Source: Rhodanobacter soli (GTDB taxonomy: Bacteria; Pseudomonadota; Gammaproteobacteria; Xanthomonadales; Rhodanobacteraceae). From it: a stretch of 64,000 nucleotides of DNA. The notes under the pieces were generated by a model, which was not told the origin of the DNA, did no database searches, and saw nothing but the letters and a program-made list of their open reading frames with translations. This document shows, piece by piece, positions 42,138-51,570 of the stretch. Location: assembly GCF_040548735.1 (NCBI RefSeq), contig NZ_JBEPSD010000001.1, positions 744,001 to 808,000 on the forward strand, written 5' to 3'. The position numbers and the translations under genes are program-made. Within the stretch, counting starts at the first letter, position 1, and each line of letters begins with the position of its first letter.

Positions 42138-42783
42138 GCGCCTGGAAAACACCTGCTGCCCCGAACCTTCCCTTCAGGAAGAGGAGCGGGCGAGCGCAAG
42201 GAGCATCTTCATTGCCGGCGTCGACGAGGCCGGCCGTGGCCCGCTGGCCGGCCCGCTGGCGGTGGCCGCGGTGATCCTCGATCCGGCCCGCCCGATCGTG
42301 GGGCTGAACGACTCCAAGCAGCTCAGCGAAGCGAAGCGCGAGGCGCTGTATCCGCTGATCATCGAGCGGGCGCTGGCGTACTGCATCGTGCTGATCGAGC
42401 GGGACGAGATCGACCGCCTGAATATCTTCCAGGCCACCATGGCCGGCATGAGCCGTGCCGTAGCCGGCCTCGTACCGGTCGCCCACGAGGCCCTGATCGA
42501 CGGCAACCAATTGCCGAAAGACCTGCCCTGCCCGGGTCGCGCGATCGTCGGCGGCGACGCACTGGAACCGGCGATCAGCGCCGCGTCGATCCTGGCCAAG
42601 GTCAGCCGCGACCGCGTGATGGTCACGCTGGACGGCGTGCATCCCGGCTACGGCTTTGCCGCGCACAAAGGCTACGCGACCCCGGCGCACCTGGCTGCGC
42701 TGCAGCAGCTCGGGCCGTGCGCGCAACATCGCCGCAGCTTCGCGCCGGTACGCCTGCTGCTGGACCAGGCGCGATTGTTCTGA
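42130..42783 (+). CDS. rnhB: Ribonuclease HII
   Basis: Removes ribonucleotides from DNA and RNA in hybrids. The 217 residues contain the metal-site motif [61 protein letters not shown] (split acidic residues) and [18 protein letters not shown]. An N-terminal extension of about 27 residues ([20 protein letters not shown]) precedes the core. It overlaps lpxB, the conserved lpxB-rnhB-dnaE order, although here two short genes separate it from dnaE. Confidence 0.97.
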   Translation: MDERLENTCCPEPSLQEEERASARSIFIAGVDEAGRGPLAGPLAVAAVILDPARPIVGLNDSKQLSEAKREALYPLIIERALAYCIVLIERDEIDRLNIFQATMAGMSRAVAGLVPVAHEALIDGNQLPKDLPCPGRAIVGGDALEPAISAASILAKVSRDRVMVTLDGVHPGYGFAAHKGYATPAHLAALQQLGPCAQHRRSFAPVRLLLDQARLF

Positions 42784-43004
42784 CCCCATCGGCGCGGGGG
42801 TTCCCATGCTCGAACGGCCTGGTCGCGGGCCGGCTGAGATTGCTCCGTATAGCCCATTCGTCTATGCAACTTTTCCTCGCGCGGGCGCATCATTCACTAC
42901 AGGAACCGCGATCAGCAGGGACGCGCCAGCAACACCGGCCTGTCGTCCAGACGAGACTCGCCGGGCACGGTCACAAGCGCACTCAAGCCCGCAGGAGTCG
43001 TGCC

Positions 43005-43205
43005 ATGATGTCTCCACAGAACCGCCCGCCCGTACTACCCATGCAGACCATCCCGCCCATGCCGGAATCGGTCATCTTCGCGCCGGCCAGCATCGACGAG
43101 ATCCTGCCCATGCATGTCGACTACAACCTGCATCCACTGCTGGTGCACAGCCTCGATCACTACGTGATCGTCGACGACAAGGGGGAGCGCTTTTATATCC
43201 GCTGA
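43005..43205 (+). CDS. Small hypothetical protein between rnhB and the TlpA-like gene
   Basis: Open frame of 66 codons with an AGGAG site eight bases before the ATG. It begins MMSPQNRPPVLPMQTIPPMP, a Pro/Met-rich segment, followed by the more structured IDEILPMHVDYNLHPLLVHS and LDHYVIVDDKGERFYIR. No signal peptide, helix or known motif is recognised. The 221 bases upstream have no other gene, so it may have its own promoter. Function unknown. Confidence 0.65.
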   Translation: MMSPQNRPPVLPMQTIPPMPESVIFAPASIDEILPMHVDYNLHPLLVHSLDHYVIVDDKGERFYIR

Positions 43206-43302
43206 CCGCACCGGCCAGGCCCGCGGCAGGCACTGACCGCAGCCCCTTTCTCCGCTCCAGGCATGTTGCTACGCTGGCGCCATCAATCGGGGGATGGATG
43301 AC

Positions 43303-43842
43303 ATGCGCAGGATCGGCGTCGCACTGTTGGGCCTCATGCTCTGCTTCGCCGCCAGGGCCGAAGTGAAACCCGGCGAAGCGCCGCCGGATGCCTTGGGCAC
43401 GACCCAGCGCGGGCAAGAGGTGACCGTCTCGTCCCTGCACGGCAAGGTCGTGGTGGTCAGCTTCTGGGCCACCTGGTGCGGCTACTGCATGAAGGAGCTG
43501 CCGGTGCTGGCGGGCCTGCAGACGCTGGCCACCGAACGCGGCCTGCCCCTGCAGGTGGTCACCATCAACCACGAGGAAGATCGACAGACCTACGTGCGGA
43601 CCGTTCGCGCCCTGCGCCCGCGCCTGCCCGGCCTGCTGATGACCTGGGACCGCGACGGCGCCCTCGGCAAGCCCTATGGCACCGACAAGGGCATCCCGGT
43701 CATGGTGATGCTGCATCGCGACGGCACCGTGGCCCATGTGCACGTGGGCTATGGCGAAGACATGCTGGACAGCCTGGTCGCCGAGATCAACGCACTTCTG
43801 TCCGAACCGGCACCGCCGGCAGTGGCCGCCGCGCCGGGTTGA
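43303..43842 (+). CDS. TlpA-like periplasmic thiol-disulfide oxidoreductase
   Basis: Secreted thioredoxin-fold protein of 179 residues. The signal peptide MRRIGVALLGLMLCFAARA is followed by VVVVSFWATWCGYCMKELPVL with the CGYC redox motif, and GKPYGTDKGIPVMVMLHRDG with the cis-Pro. An ATG three codons upstream is closer to the GGGGG tract and less well placed. It resembles TlpA/ResA reductases of cytochrome c maturation or stress repair. No ccm gene is nearby, so its partner is unknown. Confidence 0.88.
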   Translation: MRRIGVALLGLMLCFAARAEVKPGEAPPDALGTTQRGQEVTVSSLHGKVVVVSFWATWCGYCMKELPVLAGLQTLATERGLPLQVVTINHEEDRQTYVRTVRALRPRLPGLLMTWDRDGALGKPYGTDKGIPVMVMLHRDGTVAHVHVGYGEDMLDSLVAEINALLSEPAPPAVAAAPG

Positions 43843-43952
43843 GCGGGGCTTCCGGCGAGGCACCGCCGCGCTTCGCGCAAACCGCGCACAAGTCAATCTT
43901 GCCGCTGGGCAAGGCGCCGGGTAGCCTGCGGGGACTCACCGCGCAAGAACGC

Positions 43953-46900
43953 ATGACCGTCCGCTATACCCACCTGCACCTGCACAGCGAATATTCGCTG
44001 GTCGATTCGACCATCCGCATCAAGGCGCTGGTCGCCGCCTGCGTGCGCGACGGCATCCCGGCGGTGGCGCTGACCGACGACAGCAACATGTTCGCGCTGG
44101 TGAAGTTCTACAAGGCCTGCAGCGCGGCCGGCATCAAGCCGATCGGCGGCTGCGACCTGTGGATTTCCGCGCCGGACGACCCGCGCCCGTGGCGGCTCAC
44201 CTTGCTGTGCCAGGATCGCGACGGCTACCTCAACCTGTCGCGGCTGGTCTCGCGCGCGTGGCAGGAAGGCCAGCACGGCGGCCGCGCGCTGGTCGAGGCC
44301 GGCTGGCTGAGCGCCGACGCCAGCAACGGACTGATCGCCCTGCTCGGCCGTGAGAGCGAAATCGGCCGCATTGCGCTGAACCAGGGAGTCGCGGCCGCGC
44401 TGGCGAAACTGCGTCCACTGGCGCGGCTGTTCCCCGACCGGCTGTACCTGGAGCTGACCCGCTGCGGCCGCGACGGCGAGGAAAACTGGAATACCGCCGC
44501 GCTGGCGCTGGCCGCCGAACTCGGCCTGCCGGTGGTGGCCAGCAACGACGTGCGCTTCCTCAAGCAGGACGACTTCGGCGCGCACGAGGCGCGCGTGTGC
44601 ATCAACCAGGGCCGCGTGCTGGCCGATCCGAAACGCCCGCGCGAGTACAGCGACCAGCAATACCTGAAGACGCCGGAGGAGATGGCCGCGCTGTTCACGG
44701 ATCTGCCCGAGGCGCTGGAAAACACCGTCGAACTGGCGAAACGCTGCACCCTGGAACTGAAGTTCGGCACCTACTACCTGCCCGACTTCCCGGTGCCCGA
44801 AGGCCACGACCTCGCCAGCCACATCCGCGAGCTGTCGCGGCAAGGCCTCAAGGAACGCCTGGCCAGCGCGCCGCTGGCCGCCGACCACACGCTCGCCGAC
44901 TACGAGGCGCGGCTGGAACGCGAGCTGGACGTCATCATCGAGATGGGCTTCCCCGGCTACTTCCTGATCGTGGCGGACTTCATCAACTGGGGCAAACAGA
45001 ACGGCATTCCGGTCGGCCCCGGCCGCGGTTCCGGCGCCGGCTCGCTGGTCGCCTGGGCGCTGAAGATCACCGACCTCGACCCGCTGCAGTTCAACCTGCT
45101 GTTCGAACGCTTCCTCAACCCCGAACGCGTGTCGATGCCCGACTTCGACATCGACTTCTGCATGGACCGCCGCGACGAGGTGATCGACTACGTCGCGCGC
45201 AAGTACGGCCGTGACCGCGTCAGCCAGATCATCACCTACGGCTCGATGGCGGCCAAGGCGGTGCTGCGCGACTCCGGCCGCGTGCTCAGCATGGGCTACG
45301 GCCAGGTCGACAAGCTGGCGAAGATGGTGCCGCCACGCCCGCTCGACCTCACCTTGTCCGATGCGCTGGGCCGCTCGGAGAAGTCGAAGAAGGAACCCGA
45401 TCGCGTCGTCAGGGAATTCTGCGAAGCCTACGAGCAGGATGAAGACGCCCACGCGCTGATCGACCTGGCGCTCAAGCTCGAGAACCTCACCCGAAACGCG
45501 GGCAAGCATGCCGGCGGCGTGGTGATCGCGCCGACCCCGCTCACCGACTTCGCGCCGCTGTACTGCGAAGCCGGCGGCGGCGGCGTGGTGACCCAGTACG
45601 ACAAGGACGACGTCGAGGCGGTCGGCCTGGTCAAGTTCGACTTCCTCGGCCTGCGCACGCTGACCATCATCGACTGGGCGGTGAAGGCGATCAACGCGCG
45701 CCGCGCGAAAACCGGCGAAGCGCCGCTGGACATCTCGGCGCTGCCGCTGGACGACCCGGCGCCGTACGAGTTGCTGAAGAAGGCGCAGACCGTCGCCGTG
45801 TTCCAGCTCGAATCCTCTGGCATGCAGCGCATGCTGAAGGACGCCAAACCCGACCGCTTCGAAGACATCATCGCGCTGGTGGCGCTGTACCGCCCCGGCC
45901 CGATGGACCTGATCCCCAGCTTCGTGGCGCGCAAGCATGGCCGCGAGGAAGTGGAGTACCCCGATCCGCGCGTCGAGCCGATCCTGAAAGAGACCTACGG
46001 CATCATGGTCTACCAGGAGCAGGTGATGCAGATGGCGCAGATCGTGGGCGGCTACTCGCTCGGCGGCGCCGACCTGCTGCGCCGCGCGATGGGCAAGAAG
46101 AAGCTCGAGGAAATGGCGAAGGAGCGCGCCAAGTTCCGCGAGGGCGCGGCGAAGGACGGGCTCAGCGGCGAGAAGGCCGATTCCATCTTCGACCTGATGG
46201 AGAAATTCGCCGGCTACGGCTTCAACAAGTCGCACGCCGCCGCCTACGCGCTGGTCTCCTACCAGACCGCCTGGCTGAAGGCGCACTACCCGGCCGAGTT
46301 CATGGCCGCCACGATCTCCTCGGACATGGACAACACCGACAAGGTGGTGACCTTCCTCGACGAGTCGCAGGCGATCGGCATCACCGTGCAACCGCCGGAC
46401 GTCAACGCCTCGGAATACATGTTCGTCGCGATCGAACCGAAAACGATTCAATACGGATTGGGCGCGATCAAGGGCGTCGGCCAGGGCGCCTGCGAATCCA
46501 TCGTCGCCGAGCGCGCCAACGGCAAGTACACCGACCTGGCCGATTTCTGCCGCCGCGTCGATCCGACCCGGCTCAACCGCCGCGTGCTCGAAGCGCTGAT
46601 CCTGTCCGGCGCGCTGGATGCACTGGCGGCGAATCGCGCCAGCCTGATGCTGCAGCTGCCCGATGCGATCAAGGCCGCCGAGCAGCACCTGCGCGACCGG
46701 CAGTCCGGCCAGAACGACATGTTCGGCGCCGCCATGGGCAGTGCCAGCGCCACGCCGGTGCTGGAGATCGAGCTGCCGACCGTGCCGGAATGGCCGCTGG
46801 AGCAGAAACTGCAGGGCGAGCGCGACACGCTCGGCCACTACCTGTCAGGCCATCCCACCGACCCGTGGAAGGACGAACTGGCGCAGCTGTCGACCTGCCC

Positions 46901-47498
46901 CCTGGGCGAGATCGTCGATCGCTACCAGCCGCCGAAGCCGCGCCGGAACGACAACGACGACGGCAACCGTTTCCGCCGCGGTCCCGACACGCCGTGGACC
47001 GTCGCCGGCATGGTCACCGCCGTGCGCAAGCGCGGCGACAGCGATGCGTTCGTGCGTCTGGAGGACGGCAGCGGCATCATCGAGGTGAGCTTCTTCGGCG
47101 AGCTGTACCAGCAGATGGCGCCGCTGCTGACCCGCGACGAGATGCTGGTCGTCGATGGCGGCCTGCGCATCGACGAATTCTCCGGCGGCGGCTTCCAGTT
47201 GCGCGCGCGCAGCGCCTGCTCACTGGCCGACGCCTGCCGCCGGCATGCGCGCCTGTTGCAGCTGAAGTTGAACGGCATCGGCCCGGGTTTCGTCGAACAA
47301 TTGCAGCACGCACTCGCCGGCTACCGCGGCGGTCGCACCAGCGTGACGCTGCACGGTTATCGCAACCGCCACGCACAGGCCGATCTCGAGCTCGGCGAAG
47401 CCTGGCGCGTGGAAGCCATCCCCGAACTGCTGCGCACCGTACGCGCCCTGCCCGGCGTGCAAGCCGCACGCCTGCGCATCGTCAAGCAGCAGGATTGA
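43953..47498 (+). CDS. dnaE: DNA polymerase III alpha subunit
   Basis: Replicative C-family DNA polymerase of 1181 residues (E. coli 1160). The PHP domain opens at YTHLHLHSEYSLVDSTIRIK. The polymerase core includes GPGRGSGAGSLVAWALKITD and the active-site PDFDIDFCMDRRDEVIDYV, with YGRDRVSQIITYGSMAAKAV. Then come NAGKHAGGVVIAPTPLTDFAP, KFDFLGLRTLTIID, YRPGPMDLIPSFVARKHG and the helix-hairpin-helix region (YGFNKSHAAAYALVSYQTAW). A C-terminal OB fold (VAGMVTAVRKRGDSDAFVRL) and tail complete it. The long open frame upstream of the ATG only overlaps the TlpA-like gene. Confidence 0.98.
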   Translation: MTVRYTHLHLHSEYSLVDSTIRIKALVAACVRDGIPAVALTDDSNMFALVKFYKACSAAGIKPIGGCDLWISAPDDPRPWRLTLLCQDRDGYLNLSRLVSRAWQEGQHGGRALVEAGWLSADASNGLIALLGRESEIGRIALNQGVAAALAKLRPLARLFPDRLYLELTRCGRDGEENWNTAALALAAELGLPVVASNDVRFLKQDDFGAHEARVCINQGRVLADPKRPREYSDQQYLKTPEEMAALFTDLPEALENTVELAKRCTLELKFGTYYLPDFPVPEGHDLASHIRELSRQGLKERLASAPLAADHTLADYEARLERELDVIIEMGFPGYFLIVADFINWGKQNGIPVGPGRGSGAGSLVAWALKITDLDPLQFNLLFERFLNPERVSMPDFDIDFCMDRRDEVIDYVARKYGRDRVSQIITYGSMAAKAVLRDSGRVLSMGYGQVDKLAKMVPPRPLDLTLSDALGRSEKSKKEPDRVVREFCEAYEQDEDAHALIDLALKLENLTRNAGKHAGGVVIAPTPLTDFAPLYCEAGGGGVVTQYDKDDVEAVGLVKFDFLGLRTLTIIDWAVKAINARRAKTGEAPLDISALPLDDPAPYELLKKAQTVAVFQLESSGMQRMLKDAKPDRFEDIIALVALYRPGPMDLIPSFVARKHGREEVEYPDPRVEPILKETYGIMVYQEQVMQMAQIVGGYSLGGADLLRRAMGKKKLEEMAKERAKFREGAAKDGLSGEKADSIFDLMEKFAGYGFNKSHAAAYALVSYQTAWLKAHYPAEFMAATISSDMDNTDKVVTFLDESQAIGITVQPPDVNASEYMFVAIEPKTIQYGLGAIKGVGQGACESIVAERANGKYTDLADFCRRVDPTRLNRRVLEALILSGALDALAANRASLMLQLPDAIKAAEQHLRDRQSGQNDMFGAAMGSASATPVLEIELPTVPEWPLEQKLQGERDTLGHYLSGHPTDPWKDELAQLSTCPLGEIVDRYQPPKPRRNDNDDGNRFRRGPDTPWTVAGMVTAVRKRGDSDAFVRLEDGSGIIEVSFFGELYQQMAPLLTRDEMLVVDGGLRIDEFSGGGFQLRARSACSLADACRRHARLLQLKLNGIGPGFVEQLQHALAGYRGGRTSVTLHGYRNRHAQADLELGEAWRVEAIPELLRTVRALPGVQAARLRIVKQQD

Positions 47499-47507
47499 GC
47501 GTCTGTG

Positions 47508-47612
47508 CTCCCTCCCCTGTTTGCAGGGGAGGGCTGGGGAGGGGTTCGCTCTTGATCTGAAAGTCAAAAGCTTTACCCCCACCCGACCTCCCCTGCAAAC
47601 AGGGGGAGGAGT
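47508..47612. repeat. CCCTCCCCTGTTTGCAGGGG palindromic element downstream of dnaE
   Basis: CCCTCCCCTGTTTGCAGGGG near 47510 and its inverted counterpart CTCCCCTGCAAACAGGGGGA near 47588 face each other over about 40 bases, each arm itself being a small palindrome. A single related half copy lies at 53088-53111. It lies between the converging dnaE and yajD and probably ends both transcripts. Confidence 0.7.
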
Positions 47613-47621
47613 CAAAAAGCC

Positions 47622-47999
47622 TCACTTCCTGCCCCGCTCCAGCATCGCCTTCAGGTCGGCGAACGGATTGCCCGTCGCCGGTGGCGCCTCTTCGACAGCC
47701 ATCACCCCGCCACGCACGTGGTCGATATGCCGCGAGTGCTCGTTGTCGTGGCAGTACACGCACAGCAGCTCCCAGTTGCTGCCGTCCGGCGGGTTGTCGT
47801 CGTGGTCGTGATTGCGGTGGTGCACGGTCAGTTCCTGCAGGTTCGCGCGGGTGAACTCGCGCGCGCAGCGGCCGCACACCCACGGGTACATCTTCAGCGC
47901 GCGCTCGCGGTAACCCAGCTCGCGCTGCTCGGCGTTGCGCCGGGCCTCGGCCACGATGCGGTCGAGCTTGGCGTTGTCAATGACGGGTTTGCTGGGCAT
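47622..47999 (-). CDS. yajD: YajD-family HNH nuclease
   Basis: Small HNH-fold protein of 125 residues, starting [20 protein letters not shown]. It has [40 protein letters not shown] and [20 protein letters not shown]. These give two CxxC zinc-binding pairs and the HH catalytic motif. The family is widespread; the role in DNA metabolism is unproven. It converges with dnaE across a palindromic repeat and is divergent from accA. Confidence 0.92.
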   Translation of the reverse strand: MPSKPVIDNAKLDRIVAEARRNAEQRELGYRERALKMYPWVCGRCAREFTRANLQELTVHHRNHDHDDNPPDGSNWELLCVYCHDNEHSRHIDHVRGGVMAVEEAPPATGNPFADLKAMLERGRK

Positions 48000-48103
48000 G
48001 GCGCGGATCCGGCGAAAGCCAAGGGCTCGATGGGGCGGACGATAGCGCAATCGTCCGCCCTGCGGCAGGCAGGTGTCGACCGCATCACAGCCATACGGCG
48101 GCG

Positions 48104-48133
48104 TTCTCGCGTTTTCCTGCGGGACGGTATACT
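48104..48133 (+). promoter_or_regulatory. Candidate accA promoter
   Basis: TTCTCG, an 18-base spacer, then TATACT, with the accA start 31 bases on. The -10 is good, the -35 weak. Confidence 0.45.
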
Positions 48134-48163
48134 GAGCCGCTTCTGTGCCATGAATTGCAGCGA

Positions 48164-49120
48164 ATGAACCCCAACTTCCTCGATTTCGAACAACCCATTG
48201 CCGAACTGGACGCGAAGATCGAAGAGCTTCGCCATGCCAGCAACGGGCAGGCGTTCAATATCGATGAGGAAGTCGGGCGCCTGCGCGAAAAGCTGAAGGT
48301 CAAGACCGCGGAAATCTTCCGCAACCTCAACTCGTGGCAGACCACCCAGTTGTCGCGCCACCCGGCGCGCCCGTACACGCTCGACTACATCGGCGTGATC
48401 TGCGAGGAATTCCACGAGCTGGCCGGCGACCGCATGTACGCCGAGGACGCGGCCATCGTCGGCGGCCTGGGCCGGATCAACGGCCGGCCGGTGGTGATCA
48501 TCGGCCACCAGAAGGGCCGCGACACCAAGACCAAGGTGCGCCGCAACTTCGGCATGCCCCGCCCCGAGGGCTACCGCAAGGCGCTGCGCCTGATGAAGAT
48601 GGCCGAGCGTTTCGGTCTGCCCCTGCTGACCCTGATCGACACTCCCGGGGCTTACCCCGGCGTCGGCGCCGAGGAGCGCGGCCAGAGCGAGGCGATCGCG
48701 CGCAACCTGCTGGAGATGGCCGAGCTGAAGGTGCCGATCATCTGCACCGTGATCGGCGAAGGCGGTTCCGGCGGCGCGCTGGCGATCGGCGTGGGCGATC
48801 GCACGCTGATGCTGCAGTACTCCACCTATTCGGTGATCTCGCCGGAAGGCTGCGCCTCGATCCTGTGGAAGAGTCCGGACAAGGTGAAGGACGCCGCCGA
48901 GGCGTTGGGCATGACCGCGCCGCGCCTGCTCGAACTCGGCCTGATCGACAAGGTCGTGCGCGAACCGCTGGGCGGCGCGCACCGCAACCCGCGCTCGATG
49001 GCGATCCGCCTGAAGGCGGTGCTGCTGAAGCAGCTCGACGAGCTCGAGGCGATGCCGCTCACCGATCTCCTCGAACAGCGCTACAAGCGCCTGCGCAGCT
49101 ACGGCGCGTACCAGGAATAA
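48164..49120 (+). CDS. accA: Acetyl-CoA carboxylase carboxyltransferase subunit alpha
   Basis: Half of the carboxyltransferase that transfers CO2 from biotin to acetyl-CoA. The 318 residues begin [20 protein letters not shown]. They contain [70 protein letters not shown] and [20 protein letters not shown]. The length matches E. coli. In many gammaproteobacteria accA is followed by tilS, but here a NYN-domain gene intervenes. Confidence 0.98.
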   Translation: MNPNFLDFEQPIAELDAKIEELRHASNGQAFNIDEEVGRLREKLKVKTAEIFRNLNSWQTTQLSRHPARPYTLDYIGVICEEFHELAGDRMYAEDAAIVGGLGRINGRPVVIIGHQKGRDTKTKVRRNFGMPRPEGYRKALRLMKMAERFGLPLLTLIDTPGAYPGVGAEERGQSEAIARNLLEMAELKVPIICTVIGEGGSGGALAIGVGDRTLMLQYSTYSVISPEGCASILWKSPDKVKDAAEALGMTAPRLLELGLIDKVVREPLGGAHRNPRSMAIRLKAVLLKQLDELEAMPLTDLLEQRYKRLRSYGAYQE

Positions 49121-49198
49121 GCGCCGCCGCCGCGCCCGTCACCCCGTCACCCGCTTGGCGCTACCATCGGCATCACCTCCATGCTGCCGGAATCCGTC

Positions 49199-49939
49199 AT
49201 GGCCCACGACAAACTTGCGGTACTGATCGACGCCGACAACGCCCGTCCGGCAATCGTCGAAGGCCTGCTCGCCGAGATCGCGAAGTACGGCACCGCGCAC
49301 GTCAAGCGCATCTACGGCGACTGGACCAAGCCCGATCTCAACGGCTGGAAGGAAGTGCTGCTGCGCCTCTCGATCCAGCCGATCCAGCAGTTCCGCTACA
49401 CCGTCGGCAAGAACGCCACCGATTCGGCGATGATCATCGACGCGATGGACCTGCTCTACACCGAACGCTTCGACGGCTTCTGCATCGTTTCCAGCGACAG
49501 CGACTTCACCCGGCTCGCCTCGCGCATCCGCGAATCCGGGCTGACCGTCTACGGCTTCGGCGAACGCAAGACGCCGGAGCCGTTCCGTACCGCCTGCGAC
49601 AAGTTCATCTATACCGAGGTGCTGGCCGGCGCATCGGCCAGCACCGCCGAAACCGAAGCCGCGCCCAAACAGCGCTCGGCGAAGGAACTTCGCGGCGATT
49701 CGCACCTGATGAACCTGCTGCGCAACGCGATCGAGGCCGCTTCCGACGAAACCGGCTGGGCCGGCCTGGGCGCGATCGGCAGCATCATCAACAAGCAGTC
49801 GCCCGACTTCGACTCGCGCAACTACGGCTACGCCAAGCTCAGCGGCCTGATCAAGGGCATCGGCCTGTTCGACACCGAGGAGCGCGTGATCGGCAACGGC
49901 AAACACATCTACGTGCGGCCCCGCGACGGCAAGAAGTGA
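49199..49939 (+). CDS. NYN-domain (PIN-like) protein with C-terminal OST-HTH/LOTUS domain
   Basis: Protein of 246 residues from MAHDKLAVLIDADNARPAIV, preferred over the ATG six codons upstream for its GGAAT site. The N-terminal NYN/PIN-like domain has Asp residues at LIDADNARP, YTVGKNATDSAMIIDAMDLL and CIVSSDSDFTRLASRIRESG, typical acidic metal positions. An OST-HTH domain spans about 155-240 (HLMNLLRNAIEAASDETGWA, LSGLIKGIGLFDTEERVIG). Such proteins are thought to act on RNA, but the target is unknown. Its TGA overlaps the GTG of tilS, so the two are translationally coupled, suggesting an RNA-related role next to a tRNA-modifying enzyme. Confidence 0.88.
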   Translation: MAHDKLAVLIDADNARPAIVEGLLAEIAKYGTAHVKRIYGDWTKPDLNGWKEVLLRLSIQPIQQFRYTVGKNATDSAMIIDAMDLLYTERFDGFCIVSSDSDFTRLASRIRESGLTVYGFGERKTPEPFRTACDKFIYTEVLAGASASTAETEAAPKQRSAKELRGDSHLMNLLRNAIEAASDETGWAGLGAIGSIINKQSPDFDSRNYGYAKLSGLIKGIGLFDTEERVIGNGKHIYVRPRDGKK

Positions 49940-51237
49940 GCGACGCGCTGCACCAGCACCTGCACGCCGCGTTGGCGGCAGCGCCGCCGGCGGCACTTTG
50001 CGTGGCCTTCAGCGGCGGCCCGGATTCCAGCGCCCTGCTGCATGCGCTGGCGCAGTTGCCCGAAGCGCGCGCGCGCGGGCTGCGCGCGCTGCATGTCGAT
50101 CACGGCATGCACCCGGACAGTGCGGCCTGGGCCGCGCACTGCGAACGCTTCTGCGCCACACTGGACGTGCCGTGCGAGGTGTTGCGCGTGCAGGTCGACG
50201 GCGACACCGGCAGTGGCCTGGAAGCCGCCGCCCGCGATGCGCGCTACGCCGCACTGGCCACGCAGCTGCGCGACGGCGAATACCTGCTGCTCGGCCACCA
50301 TCGTGACGACCAGGCCGAAACCGTGCTGTTGAAGCTGCTGCGCGGTGCCGGGCCGGAAGGGCTGGGTGGCATGCGTGCGCTGCGCCCGTTCGGCCGTGGC
50401 CAGCTGTGGCGGCCGTTGCTGGAGTTGTCGCGGCAGCAACTGCGCGATTACGCCGAGGCACGGCAGCTGGATTGCATCGACGATCCGTCCAACCGCGACA
50501 CCCGCCTGGCGCGCAACCAGCTGCGCCACGAGATCCTGCCGCGACTGGCGCAGCACTGGCCGCAGGCGGTGGATTCGATCCTGCACAGCGCCGCACTGTG
50601 CCGCGCCGCCGCGGATGCGCTGCAGACGCAATGGCTGGCCGCATTCGATGCATTGCACGATCCCGCCAGCGGCAGCCTGGACGCCCATGGTTGGCTGGCG
50701 CTGGCCCCGGCATTGCGCGAGCCGTTGCTCGATCACTGGTTGCACGCACGCGGCCTGTCCGCCCCCACCAGCGCGCAGCGGCGGCAGATCGAACGCCAGT
50801 GCGGTGCGCGTGCGGGCCAGCTGCCGTGCATCCGCTGGACCGGCACCGAACTGCACATCTGGAAAGGCCGGCTGTGGGCCTTGCCACCCGAGCGCATCGT
50901 CGACGCCGACTGGCAGGTGCCCTGGCACGGCGAGCCGCTGGCGCTGCCCGACGGCGGCGAACTGCAACTGACCGTCGCCGGTACCCGCCTCGCCGGGCCG
51001 CTGCACGTACGCCTGCGTCGCGGCGGCGAACGCATCAAGCCCGATGGCGACGCGCATACGCGCGAACTGCGCGACCTGTTCCAGCAGGCGCACCTGCCGC
51101 CGTGGCAGCGCAACGCCTGCCCGCTGCTGTATGCCGACGACGAACTGGTCGCGGTGGCCGATCGCTGGATCAGCACCCGCGGCATCGCGATTTTCCGCCG
51201 CGCCGGCGCCCTGCCGCGCTGGCGTCCGGGGCGCTGA
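49936..51237 (+). CDS. tilS: tRNA(Ile)-lysidine synthase TilS
   Basis: Makes lysidine at C34 of tRNA-Ile(CAU), essential for reading AUA codons. The 433 residues start at a GTG overlapping the previous stop (GTGA). The PP-loop ATP motif is VAFSGGPDSSALLHALA, then LHVDHGMHPDSAAWAAHCER, LLLGHHRDDQAETVLLKLLRGAG and DPSNRDTRLARNQLRHEILP. TilS_C spans the last 80 residues (GERIKPDGDAHTRELRDLFQ, PPWQRNACPLLYADDELVAV). The GTG start with a stop-start overlap implies coupling to the NYN gene. Confidence 0.97.
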   Translation: MSDALHQHLHAALAAAPPAALCVAFSGGPDSSALLHALAQLPEARARGLRALHVDHGMHPDSAAWAAHCERFCATLDVPCEVLRVQVDGDTGSGLEAAARDARYAALATQLRDGEYLLLGHHRDDQAETVLLKLLRGAGPEGLGGMRALRPFGRGQLWRPLLELSRQQLRDYAEARQLDCIDDPSNRDTRLARNQLRHEILPRLAQHWPQAVDSILHSAALCRAAADALQTQWLAAFDALHDPASGSLDAHGWLALAPALREPLLDHWLHARGLSAPTSAQRRQIERQCGARAGQLPCIRWTGTELHIWKGRLWALPPERIVDADWQVPWHGEPLALPDGGELQLTVAGTRLAGPLHVRLRRGGERIKPDGDAHTRELRDLFQQAHLPPWQRNACPLLYADDELVAVADRWISTRGIAIFRRAGALPRWRPGR

Positions 51238-51312
51238 TCCAGGTCACGCCTGGGGCTTTCCGCAGCCCGCGCAGATTGATTCCGGACGCCCGCTGCGCTA
51301 GCGTTGCGGGCC

Positions 51313-51570
51313 ATGGCCAAGACCGCTCCCGCACCCGGCAAGACCCCGCCCGTCGCCGACTTCGAACACTCCCTCGACGAGCTGGAGCAACTGGTCGCAA
51401 AGATGGAAGGCGGCGACATGAGCCTGGACGAATCGCTGGCCTCGTTCGAGCGCGGCATCGGCCTGTTCCGTCATTGCCAGCAGTCGCTGGAGCAGGCCGA
51501 ACTGCGTGTGCGCCTGCTGCTCGATCCCGATGCCCCCGACAGCGCCGAACCGTTTGAACCCGAACTCTGA
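51313..51570 (+). CDS. xseB: Exodeoxyribonuclease VII small subunit
   Basis: Small subunit of ExoVII, degrading single-stranded DNA with XseA. The 85 residues begin [20 protein letters not shown] and contain [40 protein letters not shown], the family coiled region. The TTG three codons upstream is less likely. It overlaps the ispA gene, the usual xseB-ispA pair. Confidence 0.96.
   Translation: MAKTAPAPGKTPPVADFEHSLDELEQLVAKMEGGDMSLDESLASFERGIGLFRHCQQSLEQAELRVRLLLDPDAPDSAEPFEPEL

Noticed and set aside
43893..46838. 981-codon open frame antisense to dnaE
   Set aside because: GC-rich third positions keep the opposite strand open; the composition is His/Arg/Gln-rich with no domain, and dnaE on the other strand is complete and recognisable.
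47508..47612. CRISPR-like repeat array
   Set aside because: Only two inverted arms and no regularly spaced direct repeats; it is a palindromic intergenic element.
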